NCBI GenBank assembly: GCA_030710605.1 | Contig: CP092865.1 | Span: forward strand, 29,668,190-29,732,189 | From: Cordylochernes scorpioides | Lineage: Eukaryota; Arthropoda; Arachnida; Pseudoscorpiones; Chernetidae | DNA length: 64,000 nucleotides | Reading direction: 5' to 3' | Program-made: the position numbers and the translations under genes | The notes under the pieces: generated by a model | What the model was told of the DNA's origin: nothing | The model's input: the letters and a program-made list of their open reading frames with translations, nothing else | Database searches by the model: none | In this document: piece after piece, positions 10,228-21,600 of the stretch | How positions within the stretch are numbered: the stretch's first letter is position 1 | Layout of the letters: the number at the start of each line of letters is the position of its first letter

Positions 10228-11928
10228 ATATACATTAGCGGGGTTTTCCGGTATATTGTTACATCATGGTTGATTGCGCACCATCCATTTATTCAAAATA
10301 ATCTATGATATTTTAAATATATTTTAAACAGACTATCTACCATTTATTACAATTTTATACCTTTTTATACAATTATACATTTATACTATCATACCTTTTG
10401 TAATAAAGTCCCAGGTAGTTGGCGTTCTGCGCTCCTGGAACCTGGGTTATAAATATCTCTCTATAATGTCATCTGTAATATATATAATATTAATTATTGA
10501 TTGGAGAGAGAGGACCCGCGGACACGTGGACTCAAGATCTCCAACTACGAGGAAGTCAACAAATAAACAAAGTAACTTTAAAATATAATTTATTTATTAT
10601 TCTTACTTTTATTATTTACTTTGATTATGGAAACCTGCTCGGGAAACGTGTACGACACAGAGGATGGAATCAAGGTGGATGATTGTACAAAGTTGCAACA
10701 CAATGCAACAATATATATATGTTATAAATAAAGATGAATGAGATTTCTGTTGTTTGTAGATTATTTTGATTTTGGTTATCTTGAGGATTAAGCTATTGTG
10801 GTGCAGTCGTGATTGAATAATAATCTTGAAAATATAAAGTCTTGATCAGAGATTTATTTATTTGATCTGAGGAATATATATGAAAAACATAATTTGATTA
10901 AAGTACTGCCTGGCTTAAGGCGTAAGAATAAAAAAATGAAATACTTGTTTACATAATTTACAAAAGTTTTGAGCCGGCAAATGGTAAACAACAAAAACGA
11001 GTTTTTATAGGTGAAGTGTGACCTCTTGCGGTCGATTTAACAGAGTATTAGAATCTATGAAATATAATTTTAAAAAATAATATTTTAATATAACATACAT
11101 ATACTATTTTCGCGACATGCGTCACAGCAGCTAAACGATCAAACAACCTATCAATATTCTAAATTTCCCAGTTAGCAAGTTAAGGTGAAATTTCCGGCCC
11201 TACAGGAGAGGACGTGTCTCAGGGGAGCAGGAAATTTGCACAATTTACAGATACACAAATTACCCGCGGGTCATGGAATGAGAAATTCTTACAGATCTTA
11301 TAGGAAAATCCATGATAGATATACTTTATTATTCGCGTTTTGTTTATTTGTATTGTTTGTATTCTTACAAAATGTTACACCAAAACCTTGTCCGGAGTCT
11401 TTTTTTTTTAATACAGGTACTTGTACTTTGGCTTTTGAAAATCTATTGTATCGGCTTATAATTTCTTCCTTTATATCAGGTTTATTTGTTTCGGCAGTTC
11501 TTTAAAAACTCTTGATATGAGTTAACCATATGTCAAACTTTAATAAATCTTGACAGGCGAATGTCTTTAGGAGTATAAATCTATAGCGTAGGTTGAATGA
11601 ATCTTTATTTCGAAGATTTATAATGTTGCGTTTAATAATGTAAAGATTAATAATAGCTGATGATTTATTTTTATCTTTATTATCTTCAAAATTATAGCTT
11701 CTTAGAGTTAGAGTGATTTCTAGGTATCAGTGATTATTAACAACTCTAGGTTTATAAGTTGTCCGCGTTAAAACGGTAACAGCGTTGTCACCGAAACGTC
11801 ACACACTATTTATTTAGTTATATTTGATCTTATTTTACGTTTTATTTCTAATATATACTCCAAATTGTACCTAATCATAAAAGTATTTCGAAATTCCTCT
11901 ACGTTTAATGCCTTGATTTTATAAAATA
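10228..11928. other. no gene seen
   Basis: AT-rich. A 106-codon ORF at 11185-11505 includes one hydrophobic stretch (LFAFCLFVLFVFL) but resembles no family known to me and has AT-driven composition. Around 10400-10560 a TATAAATA and GC-richer sequence look LTR-like, without proof. Confidence 0.4.
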
Positions 11929-12376
11929 CTAGCGGACGTACCCGGCTTCGCCCGGTTTTACCCGAGTAAAGGTTTGTCTAACGAATCTCTCGATAAAGTG
12001 AACATTTTTCCCGGTCCCTTGAAAAATACTCGATAAGTTGAATAAAATCAATTGTATCATTATTCTTGTCTCAAATAAATTGCCGTGTCATCCTGAATTT
12101 TGTCTTTCCTAATTTTCTACATTACAAAATCATCGTATCATCATGATAATATTTAAAGCAGATTGTTGGATTATAACATATAAATTAGAATATTTAGGCA
12201 AAATAATTTAGAATTTTTAGGCGAAAAGTTATTTCAAAAGTTTTATTTGCTAGAAACCTTCCCAGTACTATACTAAATAACTTCCCAAAGTTTCATGGCG
12301 TTCCAATGAGTGGTTTGGTCAGGCATAAAAGACAGACAGACACACACACATACATTCATTTTTATATATATATAGA
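11929..12376 (-). mobile_element. short non-autonomous Helitron
   Basis: On the minus strand it begins TCTATATATATATAAAAATG (12376 down), follows with a GTGTGTCTGTCTGTC stretch typical of Helitron 5' ends, and ends with hairpin CCGGGCGAAGCCGGG, spacer TACGTCCG and CTAG (11932-11929). Flanks are A at the 5' side and T at the 3' side, the Helitron target rule. 448 bp, no coding. Confidence 0.82.
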
Positions 12377-12579
12377 TTATAAATTGATTATATAAAAATA
12401 AAATTCACCTCTTGTTTGATAGTTCTTCAATACCTAGTAAAGTTTTGGTTAAACTAAGCACCAGTTCAAAAAATATTTTTTCAAATTTTCCTAATATCTG
12501 AAGGTAAAACAGTTTAGGTGGTGGCTTATGAGGTGCTTTCAGGTCGTATTTACTTCTATTTTATTGTTGAAATTATTGT

Positions 12580-12935
12580 ATTCGTTGGGCCGGCATCCAA
12601 TAAAGCAAAACCACAAATAAACTTTCAATTAGTGTCAAATTATATTGACAAACATTTGCAGTTTTATTTTATCAGTTTTTATTGGTAAGAAGGTTGTTTT
12701 CGCTTGTTAGTGAACCAATCTCACGCCTTCTCTTTGGACGAATGTGGCCATGTTTGTATATAAGGGGTCTGTGGTAATGCGAGAGGAGTGTGGTGGATTA
12801 TTGTGTGGAGACGCTTAAAGTGTTCTCTGCGTGCTTTATCCGTGTCTGGCTATCTCCTCGCATATCTGTGTAACCCCGGTCCGATCCCTACCAACGCTAC
12901 AATAAAAAAGTACTGTTTCTATTTTACAAATCGTG
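12580..12935 (+). promoter_or_regulatory. promoter-like / LTR-like segment
   Basis: TATATAAGG near 12755 is followed by GC-richer sequence and an AATAAA at about 12900, the TATA-to-polyA arrangement of an LTR. Repeat partner and borders are not visible, so the LTR call is inference. Confidence 0.35.
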
Positions 12936-12988
12936 AGTTTTTATTTACATCCTTTTTATTCATGGTAAACGGATTGCGGATTTCGACA

Positions 12989-13166
12989 ATTTAGAAAGAG
13001 GGAATCATATATCGCCGCAACTCTTTTTATTAACGCGATTAAAGAAGCTTTCGGGCAAGCCCTTCTTCAGCTAACTATAGTGTACTGAAGAAGGGCTTGC
13101 CCGAAAGCTTCCTTAATCGCGTTAATAAAAAGAGTTGCGGCGATATATGATTCCCTCTTTCTAAAT
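12989..13166. repeat. near-perfect palindrome with hammerhead-like core
   Basis: Arms of about 80 bp (12989-13068 and about 13085-13166) are almost exact reverse complements around a spacer of ~16 bp. The inner part of each arm reads CTGAAGA, then GGGC/GCCC, then GAAA, resembling the CUGANGA-stem II-GAAA core of a hammerhead ribozyme on both strands. Stem I and the cleavage side are not convincing. Confidence 0.8.
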
Positions 13167-13397
13167 CCTTTTTGTTGGTGGTGTTGTACTCTTGAGTGTA
13201 CGCTTTTCTGTGTATTAAGTTACTCCTACTTTAGGCCCTAGTATATTACATTTTTGTGTGATAACCCATGAAAGATTACATTTGTCATTTAGAAAATTAG
13301 AATCCCTCTTATTAAATTGCTCTTAAATTTGACAAAAAACCCTTTCAACCGTGATAATAAATGATAAAAAAAATTTTAACCCCCCAAAAAAAATAAG

Positions 13398-13468
13398 TGC
13401 ATCGGCCGGGAATCGAACCCGGGCCGCCCGCGTGGCAGGCGAGCATTCTACCACTGAACCACCGATGC
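13398..13468 (-). tRNA. tRNA-Gly (anticodon GCC)
   Basis: Reverse strand, same 71-nt sequence as the gene at 4670-4740, with all arms, GCC anticodon and both internal promoter boxes. A run of Ts follows after about 4 nt, a Pol III terminator. Confidence 0.96.
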
Positions 13469-13659
13469 TTGGCTTATTTAATAAATATAACACTTAAATG
13501 AGGCTTGTTTAGGAAATATTTTTTAGGCCGTATTTATTTCTATTTTATTGTTGAACCAAAATTCTTCGGGTGAGCAACGACTAAGAGCATGACCAAGGAG
13601 AAACTTTTAAATATATTTTCAGAAAAAGCTAAATTATACTGGGTTCAGGTTGATAAATT

Positions 13660-13890
13660 AAGAGTAAAGTCTCCCCAGTAATCGTGCAACTATAAGTTGC
13701 TGACGGCTTGCGCCATCTGTCGGAATAAATATAGTAAAATGAATATAAATCAAGCCTAAATTTGACCAATTCTGTAATAATCATAAATCAAAGATTAAAT
13801 AATATTCATTTCGACACAGATAGTGCAAGCCATTAGAAACTTATAGTTGAAAGTTCAGGAGATACCTTTGCCTTTCTCTCTTGATATAAT
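13660..13890. repeat. inverted repeat related to the 5.2-kb ribozyme relic
   Basis: Two arms (about 13691-13733 and 13808-13852) are imperfect reverse complements built round ggcttgcgccatctgtcgg. The same segment occurs at 5225-5262. No ribozyme core is visible here. Confidence 0.55.
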
Positions 13891-13937
13891 AATAATATAA
13901 TTTAAAAAAAGAAACTCCATCTAAAAAAAATAATAAT

Positions 13938-13965
13938 GCATCGGCCGGGAATTGAACCTGGGGTC
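13938..13965 (-). pseudogene. tRNA-Gly 3' fragment
   Basis: Matches the last ~28 nt of the tRNA-Gly genes (T arm and acceptor 3' strand) with two or three changes, then diverges. It lacks D and anticodon arms, so it is not functional. A B-box-like sequence persists. An unrelated palindromic CCATCTTAGATGG adjoins it. Confidence 0.8.
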
Positions 13966-13977
13966 GCCATCTTAGAT

Positions 13978-14165
13978 GGAGATGACCCTAAAAATGGACG
14001 ACGGCTATTCAGTCCGGGTATATAAAGCCAGCAAAAATTCCACCAAAATCTAATAACTAGTCAATGTAGGCCTCATTTTTGGAGCATTTTCCTGTACTTT
14101 TTCTAACCCTGGATTTGATCGGAATATCCATGCCGAACTTCATAACTTGTAGGAAAACCTTTATT
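13978..14165 (-). repeat. block shared with upstream flank of the tRNA-Gly at 18853
   Basis: Homologous in order to 18960-19140: a ggctattcagtcc..gtatataaagc segment followed by ~130 bp of diverged but alignable sequence. In tRNA (minus) orientation it lies upstream of the tRNA sequence and contains a TATA motif. Confidence 0.6.
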
Positions 14166-14695
14166 CACAAACTTCTGCAATCCTAGAGGCTTATGTCCAT
14201 GGATAAGATATATATAATCACCCATAATAAATCTATATAAGAACATGTGTGTTCAATACAATAGTAGAGCGGTTTGGAGATTAATCCAGAAGCCATCAAA
14301 AACTAGCGTCCAGGACTTCAGTCTTCCGGAGTAGAAATTTTGCATGACAACCTTTGAAACCGAACGGCTGCAATTACAATACAAGATATTCCTTGGTTTG
14401 ATTGAGAACTACAACTATACAGCGTCTTAGAAAAGGAATTTCATGACTGTTTTATTGAACTTTAAAATATATGGAGTAAAATGAAAGGAAGGGGATTTAT
14501 CATATAAATATGAAAATAATTAAAATTATATATTTGCTATATAATAATTATTTTATTTTAAAATTATATATTTCTAAGATCAGGCACTACTCTGTAAAGT
14601 CGACCGTCACGTGTCGCGGCTTTCCCTATAATAAACCTATTGTTGTTGTTTCCCGTTGGCCGGCTCAAATCATTTTGTACATATGTAAATATGTA
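14166..14695. other. no gene seen
   Basis: AT-rich, no recognisable coding content. A 98-codon ORF (14510-14806) runs into the Helitron repeat and is judged fortuitous. Confidence 0.5.
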
Positions 14696-15135
14696 ATCCG
14701 AATGACCCGGGCAACGCCCGTGTTTTACCCGATTGAATGTTTTTATTCAAATACTATTTGTTACAATTTTAAATTGGCGCCTTATATAAATGCATATATT
14801 AGTTAATAACTATAGCCTATGTGCTTTATCTGTCTATGTACTGTTGGCTTCCGTAGGCGTCTCTTACTGGGATAAAAAAAGAGAGGATTCCATTTAGTTA
14901 TTAACTAATATATGCATTTATTTAAGGTGCGACCCGCTCCAACACAATAGTTACAAAAACCAAAAAGCGAGTTGGGGGGCAAGATGGGGGGGGGGGGGGG
15001 GGGGGGGGGGGCAAAGGTGGGGTGATCGTAGCCAACCAATAGGAGAGCGCCATTCCAAAAAAAAAAAGCAAACGGTGACAGAGATGAAAACTGAAGAATT
15101 AAGAACGCATGACGCTCGTAACTGTATATAGAATG
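14696..15135 (-). mobile_element. Helitron 3'-end region with nested palindrome and poly-G run
   Basis: The hairpin GACCCGGGCAACGCCCG at about 14702-14720 matches the reverse of the Helitron 3' ends elsewhere, but CTAG has decayed. Further in are the 24-bp-arm palindrome (14786-14925), the gcgacccgctccaacac block and a 26-G run (14986-15011). The inverse copy at 7385-7660 has only short C-runs at the same place. Confidence 0.65.
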
Positions 15136-15534
15136 TAATCCTTTATTTCCTTTACTCTACTCGCCTTGAGTCAGGTAGTACTTTCTTTATATTATCTATT
15201 CTATACTTCATCAGCACAATTAAAGCACAGATTGTGATTTAAATTAATTTTAATGTATTTTTTTTTTAAGTTCAGGACTGCAATAATACCAATACCATAA
15301 TATTCATGTATTCCGAAATAAAGCAAATAATTCCTCTTATCTTAACAATTATAATATAAAATATATATGTTATGAATATTTTGTTTTGTTGTTGAAAAGA
15401 TAGAATTGGAGGTGCAGTCGTGAAAATAGATAGTTCATTTACCTTTCAAGTAGTTTTTATATCCAATTACTTAAAAAGAATTGTACACATTAAATATTTA
15501 TCAGTTATATAGATGTATTACGAATCAAAAGTTT
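15136..15534. other. no gene seen
   Basis: AT-rich sequence without recognisable features. Confidence 0.5.
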
Positions 15535-15740
15535 TTACGAAGGAGTATCTTTTATTATATTTGTGCAAGCTTTCGAACTTTGCAGTTCTTCGACAGGCAC
15601 GGATAGCACAGAAATACTACCTATAGGGTACCTAAGGGTAGTATTTCTGTGCTATCCATGCCTGTCGAAGAACTGCAAAGTTCGAAAGCTTGCACAAATA
15701 TAATAAAAGATACTCCTTCGTAAAAACCTTTGATTCGTTA
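15535..15740. repeat. near-perfect palindrome, ~95-bp arms
   Basis: Arms about 15537-15630 and 15641-15735 are near-perfect reverse complements (one or two mismatches). The right arm reads CTGTCGA, then GAAC...GTTC, then GAAA, again hammerhead-core-like but with the invariant A of CUGANGA changed. Confidence 0.8.
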
Positions 15741-15972
15741 TACACTTATACCAATTGTACGGAGGTTTACCTGTAGAAACAGTTATATAGAATTTATAAA
15801 ATGAATCCTATATAAGTGAATTAAAAAATAATAGGTAGGTTAACTATACATATTTACAACAAATATTCAAAAAGTGGTATCTTCTAAATCTATGGTCAAA
15901 AAATGTAGAACAGTCAATGAATAAAAATAAAATATATGTTTTTTGAAAAATAAAATAATTGCATTTTAGATT

Positions 15973-16003
<31 letters not shown>

Positions 16004-16129
16004 ATGTAGTATATTTTGAGTTAGATAGATCACAACCTTCTTCTAATATTTATTATAACCCCATATCTATATAAAATATGTATCGACCTTGTATAACAAT
16101 GGAAGTGACAAATAAAACAAAGAGGTAAA
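15741..16129. other. no gene; TA microsatellite
   Basis: AT-rich; contains (TA)n at about 15982-16005. Confidence 0.5.
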
Positions 16130-16560
16130 GGTAGACCAGACGACGCCATAACCCAGACGAACAGGTGTTCATGATAATGAGTTCAATCACCCCGTCAACA
16201 GGTGGCCGGACAGGTGGCGTGATTATGGGAGCCAATCAGAACTCGCCACCATATGTGGGCGTCCCATATAAAAGCCCCCCAAGATGGGACAAAGGTAGTT
16301 GTTTTCAGAGCGACGCCGTTATACGGTCGGACGGATCTCTCACCCCCCCCCCCCTTCTATCCGCGTAGGCTAGGGCATCCGTGACGCCCGTGGTTCGACT
16401 GCCTTCGTCCGTGGTCTACCTCTACCTTCTTGGAGTTACCATCTAGACCTGCCTCTGTCTCTTGCTGTCCCCGTGCGGGAATCCCGTCACGCACCCACTA
16501 CCACGACTGCCCAGTACATTCCACATCGGGATTACTACATATATATATATATGTGATAAA
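16130..16560 (+). promoter_or_regulatory. CCAAT/TATA-bearing LTR-like segment
   Basis: A CCAAT box (in GCCAATCAG, 16231-16239) lies about 35 bp before TATAAAAG (16267-16274), and a TTTTCAGAG initiator-like site lies ~30 bp downstream. GC-rich sequence with a C12 run follows. This suits a Pol II promoter of an LTR retrotransposon. No second copy is seen in the window, so its identity is open. Confidence 0.45.
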
Positions 16561-16628
16561 GTGTGGTCTGGTAAGCCTTGTAGAATCCTGTCGACTTAGA
16601 TGTGATAAAAAGTTGCTGTCGACCTATC

Positions 16629-17406
16629 TGTGATGAGATCCTTTCGACTCTCGCTATAAGCTGTGGTAACCGGTGGTCAAACCTGTAGTAGCCGAGAGGG
16701 ACAGTCAGGGCGTGAGAGTTTTCCAGTACCTCTCTGCACTTTGGAAGACCTTTAACAGTTTTCACAGAGTACAGGCAGTCGTGGTCGAGGCAGAGCGGAA
16801 AGCTTGGGAAAGTCCACACACACAAAACGAAGAGACACAGCTGTAGTAGGAAAGTTCCATGAACAGATAGGAGTTGAGCTAAGCAAGATGGAGTTAGAAG
16901 GGTTCTTACTGTTTACATGACGATGAGGTATTCCTGGCTAAGATTGACAAGGGCTCACGCTGACGGTGAAAGGGGTAACTGCTGACTAACTACGGACTAA
17001 CTGTGGACTAACTGTGGACTAACTGCGGACTAACTGCGCTCGGCTAAAACCGAGGTTTATATACCATTCCTGAGGAGGGGGGGGGGAGTTGGACTTTAAA
17101 CGTCTGCGGCATTCCGCACCCTTTGGACCAGATGGCAACGGGCTGCCGAATTCCTTTTCAGGGTTGTTGGATTTCTCTCTCGATTTTAGACGTTTTTGAA
17201 CTTATCAATCTTGCTTTAACTCAGCTCTTAATCTATTACATAGTTTTATTTATTTGTCTTTAGTTTGTACAAAGTACATTACATATGGTGATGCAATGAC
17301 ACAGATTAATCATGCATATAATTATTTATAGATGTGTTTCTATATACAACATGACAATCTTGTTATAAGTAATTATACAATATAGGGTTGTTGGTTTAAA
17401 TTACCA
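16629..17406 (-). repeat. solo LTR-like repeat, copy 1
   Basis: Shares its whole length with 58128-58854. Both copies run TGTGATG...ACCA on the plus strand, that is TGG...CATCACA on the minus strand, giving TG/CA ends. A TATATAAA promoter motif (minus, near 17055-17066) precedes five 11-bp repeats of the actaactgtgg type (about 16985-17040). No internal retroelement sequence is attached. The LTR interpretation is inferred from ends, TATA and repetition. Confidence 0.6.
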
Positions 17407-18337
17407 TATATATATATATTTTTTTTTCTATTTTTGTTTACACGAAAAAATCTCAAATTATCTTGGATTCAGCCCAAACCAGGCTCTTATTTCCAGGAGA
17501 ACACAAACCCTGATTCCTATTCATAAAAACTTGTTAAAACCAGAAGTTCAACTTAATGTTTATGAGAAAATAGAAACATTTTAAACGTGTAGATGCAACT
17601 CTCTAAAAAGGAAGAACAACCTTTAAGAAAATCTACCTACATAATTGTTGACCAACCATTCCATTTTTGTAAGAGGGAGAATTTTACAACAATTCGATTC
17701 TTCTCTTTGACTGCCCCTGCAACAACCTTCTCTTCTATTGGAACCATTTTTACCATTATTTCCATGCTGTAAATAATAAATATAAATTCATTAATTTTAT
17801 TTTTTAAAATTATATATACTTTGTGGAAATACGATATATTTTATCTCATATATATAAAATGTTCATTTATAAAATATTCCGTGAATAAACACAAGTACTT
17901 GTATTAGCCTTTTTTCTCCTTTCTCTTTCTAGGATATTTTCGGAAGGATTTTGGTAAAATATTCGAATATTTTAATGTGAAATCTGCTTGTTGATGAGTC
18001 TCAAATAATATCTGAGCCTCAAAAATTAAAAATAAACATTTCCATATAATTATTTCCATCAAATTTATTTATTTATCCTCGATCCATAAGTTGGTGTGAA
18101 TTTTTTTCTCTCTCAGAGATTTCTTTTTATGGCTAGTCGTTTGTGATAATATTGTAATGTCTTCTGCTGATATTACCCAAGAATTCCATTCTCGACCTTT
18201 CCGGTCTTCTATACATCTCCCAAGCAAAACTTTTATCCTCTCCTAGTGTTGGAAAAGATGCCAAAAGATGCCCCCTCCTCGGTCATCTTCATTACATGGT
18301 CAGTTACTCAATAGTGTTTTCATCTTACCGCGCCAGC
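17407..18337. other. no gene seen
   Basis: AT-rich sequence; short ORFs only. Confidence 0.5.
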
Positions 18338-18351
18338 ACCATATCTCGAAA

Positions 18352-18477
18352 ATTAAAAGTCGAACTGCTTTTCACATGTGTAGACATGTGGTGCACTTAC
18401 AGTAAAAGCAGTCACCTACTTCTATCCACTACGATTATCATGGCCTGTACCACGTGTACTAGGGATAAGCAGAAAGA
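18352..18477 (+). repeat. 5'-truncated SINE with 14-bp target duplication
   Basis: Only the 3' third of the SINE is present (from aaaagtcgaactg to tgtactagggat, then a short A/G tail). It is flanked by a perfect duplication ACCATATCTCGAAA (18338-18351 and 18478-18491), the outcome of target-primed reverse transcription that stopped early. Confidence 0.9.
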
Positions 18478-18852
18478 ACCATATCTCGAAATCCTGTAGT
18501 TTTACCATTTATTTCTCTTTCTAAAAGTCCAGGTATCGGAAGCACTTAAAATGATCTTTTTTTTTTGTTTTAAGCAATATGTTGGTTTTTAAAATCTTTT
18601 CTCTTATTGAATGTCACTTTCTCATCGATTATTCTTGACATTGTCTTAATTTTTCCATCTAATTAGATTAGGTTGCCAAGGGGTACGAATGATATAATTG
18701 AGTTCGTTTACATTGTTGCAAGACGCGTCTGAGGAGAGAATCAAGACTGAAGAATATGCCAAACCGCAGCCCGGTGCAACAATATGAATTGTTTGGAAAA
18801 ATAAAGTTTACATATTCTTTTATAAAATCTAAAAATAAACAATAAGAAAAAT

Positions 18853-18923
18853 TGCATCGGCCGGGAATCGAACCCGGGCCGCCCGCGTGGCAGGCGAGCA
18901 TTCTACCACTGAACCACCGATGC
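18853..18923 (-). tRNA. tRNA-Gly (anticodon GCC)
   Basis: Identical in sequence to the genes at 4670 and 13398. Short T-run after the 3' end. About 100 bp upstream (minus strand) is a TATATA motif in a block shared with 13978-14165. Confidence 0.96.
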
Positions 18924-18959
18924 TTGTGTTATTTACTAAATATAGTCTTTAAATCATCT

Positions 18960-19140
18960 CTATAAACCTCTAAAATGGACGTGGGCTATTCAGTCCAGGT
19001 ATATATAAAGCCCGAAATAATTACATTGAGATCTTTTATCAAATATCTACGTCAACCTACTTTTTGAACATTTTAATTTTATATTTCTAACCTTGGAATT
19101 GAAGGAAATCCATGCAGAACTTCTTATTGCATAGAAGATA
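18960..19140 (-). repeat. tRNA-Gly upstream block, second copy
   Basis: Diverged copy of 13978-14165; see there. Confidence 0.55.
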
Positions 19141-19309
19141 ACTCATTGTCTCTGAAGGATCCTTCACTCCTCTACATAGGTTTCAATGTAATGTTTAATT
19201 TTTATTTGGTATTTAGTTACTAATGTAGGCATTTTATATTTAGAATATATTGATGAAATAATATATATAGAAGCTGCCTGGCCGGAATTCATAGTTCTTT
19301 AAAAAATAC

Positions 19310-19590
19310 ACTTTGGCCAGTTAAAATTTTATTTTCTCAACGTTTAAACAATTCCTTTTTCGTCTTCGTCAGGAGAAATAAATAAAAATAAAGCATTTGG
19401 CAAGACGTTATTAATTTTTGGTCTAAAAATTATTTGTCTTCGTCAAAAGAAATAAATAAAAATTGTTTCAACAATTTTTAACGCCTTAACAAATGATTTA
19501 TTTTTATTCGTTTCTCCTGACGAAGACAAAATATTTTTATTGAAACTTTGACAAAATAAAATTTTAATTAGCCGAAGTGTCTTTTTTTTA
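19310..19590. repeat. inverted-repeat element with CCTGACGAAGAC core
   Basis: Outer arms (about 19312-19395 and 19505-19585) are imperfect reverse complements; a shorter third piece lies between. Each carries CTGACGA, part of the hammerhead consensus, but no proper stem II. Preceded by a gctgcctggccggaattcat block that recurs at 23753. Confidence 0.6.
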
Positions 19591-21300
19591 AAGAAAATAG
19601 TATAGAGTCTAATTACATATAACTAAACCTTTCTGATGGAATAGTGCCTTCTTATGGAATAAATATCGATGAGTGTTAACATATTGACTTAACAAGAAAA
19701 CCAATCACGAACCATCACTACGTGTCAGGCTGTTGGCCCTCGTCAGCCTGTTACAGACTGTGACTCACCAAAGTGGCCCTAGCAGCTTCCTTCAAAATAG
19801 TGAAATTATCTCTGGTTAAATGAAGAAAATAAAAAATGACATTGTGATATGATATTTAACCATAGTTTAACTACCAGCAACACTCGGTTACACGATCAGG
19901 AATTTTTATATCATTAGGCTACCAACCTGATCTGACTATCATTTACCTCTTGAGAAATGTCTCGTTTGTCTAGTAAATCAGTGACCTGTTCAAAAATGTT
20001 TAATGTAATGTTTTGAAATATTTTTCTTCTTAATTTTCATCAAATATTTTAAGGAAATGCTTTTGTTGTCCTTAATGAAAACCTCCACTTTGACTAATGC
20101 GTTATTTCTCATTTAAAAACTCTATAAAAGATATATTTTAAACGATAAAATCTTAATGAAATTTATACCTTTGCAATAACTGTGCGTGGTCATATAACCC
20201 GATCTAATATTGATATTTCGAACTATTGTTACGTCGTACCCAGACGCTGTTCGTGTTCTTTGTCTAATCAGGATGCCAAAAAGATACACATGTGAGTTCG
20301 AAGGGATGCAGCTAAAATTATCGCTTTATTATATGTGGCACTGAACAGAAGGAGTACAAGGAGTGGGACTCGCCTTCAACCTCCCCGTCAAAAAACTCAT
20401 TGGGGCCGTGGATGTCATTCTTGTGATACCTTCCGCTCCACACTATAAACGTCCAGACTGGACTACACCGGCTTGTAGACCGCTCTGATGTCAGGCTCTC
20501 CTGGCACTGTCTTGAAGGATCATATACACACCCGGAGGCAAATTCCCACGTCTTCCTTTGCCACAGATGTCACCAGACCGCCCTTTGTCCTCCCCCTCAC
20601 ACGACTGCTGTTTTTGGCGCCAGTCACATGGCAGCTGGAGTCCACCCATCTTTCCTCAACTTTACTCTAGAATCTCGGTTTCTCGGATAGCTTGTCCTCC
20701 ATTTTACACTATTGTATAACAGAAATATTTATTATTTATATTAAAATATTATATCAATATAGTGGTGATGTATTGCCAGTACAATCAAGCGCGACAATCT
20801 ATTATCGAAAATCAATCTACAGCGACCATTATAGAATATACAACCAATACCATATTGGAATAAAGAAAAGTATGAAATTCCGCGGCTCGCACACAAGCCG
20901 TCCGTCTTAGACTTGACCATCCAGAAAGTCGGTATGTTCTCGGTCACGTGTGTCCAACGATGGAACATCACTCCATTACTGAATGCCAGAGTAGATTAGA
21001 CCAACTTACCCATTTCAGAAATACCTTTTAGATACAAGGTGAAATTTTGAATATTGCTCAACATGATCTTCTCTTTAGTAATTTTCTGAATGGTATTGTA
21101 AACAATGAAGGAACAATACGAAAACACATGCTGCTATATTTCTACCAGTATGTTCTATAATACAGAAATCTAAATTATAAGAAGAGAGAGAGTTTTAAAA
21201 CTGACTATTTTGAAATATATATTGTGGTTAATGCAGTCTACAGTCGAATTTTTCAAGAGAGATCAGAGCTTGAAAACATGGATAAGCTTGGTATCTAATT
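19591..21300. other. no gene; possible LTR-like GC-rich block
   Basis: About 20225-20690 is GC-richer and free of a recognisable domain; it may be an old LTR. The rest is AT-rich. ORFs near 20488-20971 lie in both frames of this block and look fortuitous. Confidence 0.35.
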
Positions 21301-21304
21301 GTAA

Positions 21305-21600
21305 TTTAGATTAGAACAGGTTAAGTCATTTTTAATTTTACAAAAGTGGTCGCAAAGTGAGTTGGTCTTTCGTTGGTAGTTGGATAAGATCAGGTTAGGC
21401 CATTTTCGACTTTACGAAAGTGGTCGCTAAAGGATTTATCCCTCGTTGGAAGTAGGATTAGATCAAGTTCAATAATTATATTTTTATTTTACACAAGAGT
21501 GGTCTCTAAGGTAGTTAGTTGTTCCTTCGTTGGAAGTTGGATTAGATTAAGTTGGATAATTTTTGACTCTACAAAAGTGGCGGCTAAAGGACGTGGTAAT
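21305..21600. repeat. diverged tandem repeat, ~75-85 bp unit
   Basis: Three to four units sharing ttacaaaagtggtcgctaa and cgttggaagttggattaga, strongly diverged. Confidence 0.65.

Noticed and set aside
11185..11505. 106-codon ORF with one hydrophobic segment
   Set aside because: AT-driven composition, no family, no promoter or splice context that I can support.
19310..19590. CTGACGA copies as hammerhead ribozymes
   Set aside because: No stem II of useful length and no stem I pairing; left as an inverted repeat only.
20225..20690. GC-rich block as a protein gene
   Set aside because: Frames on both strands are short and without motifs; more like an old LTR.
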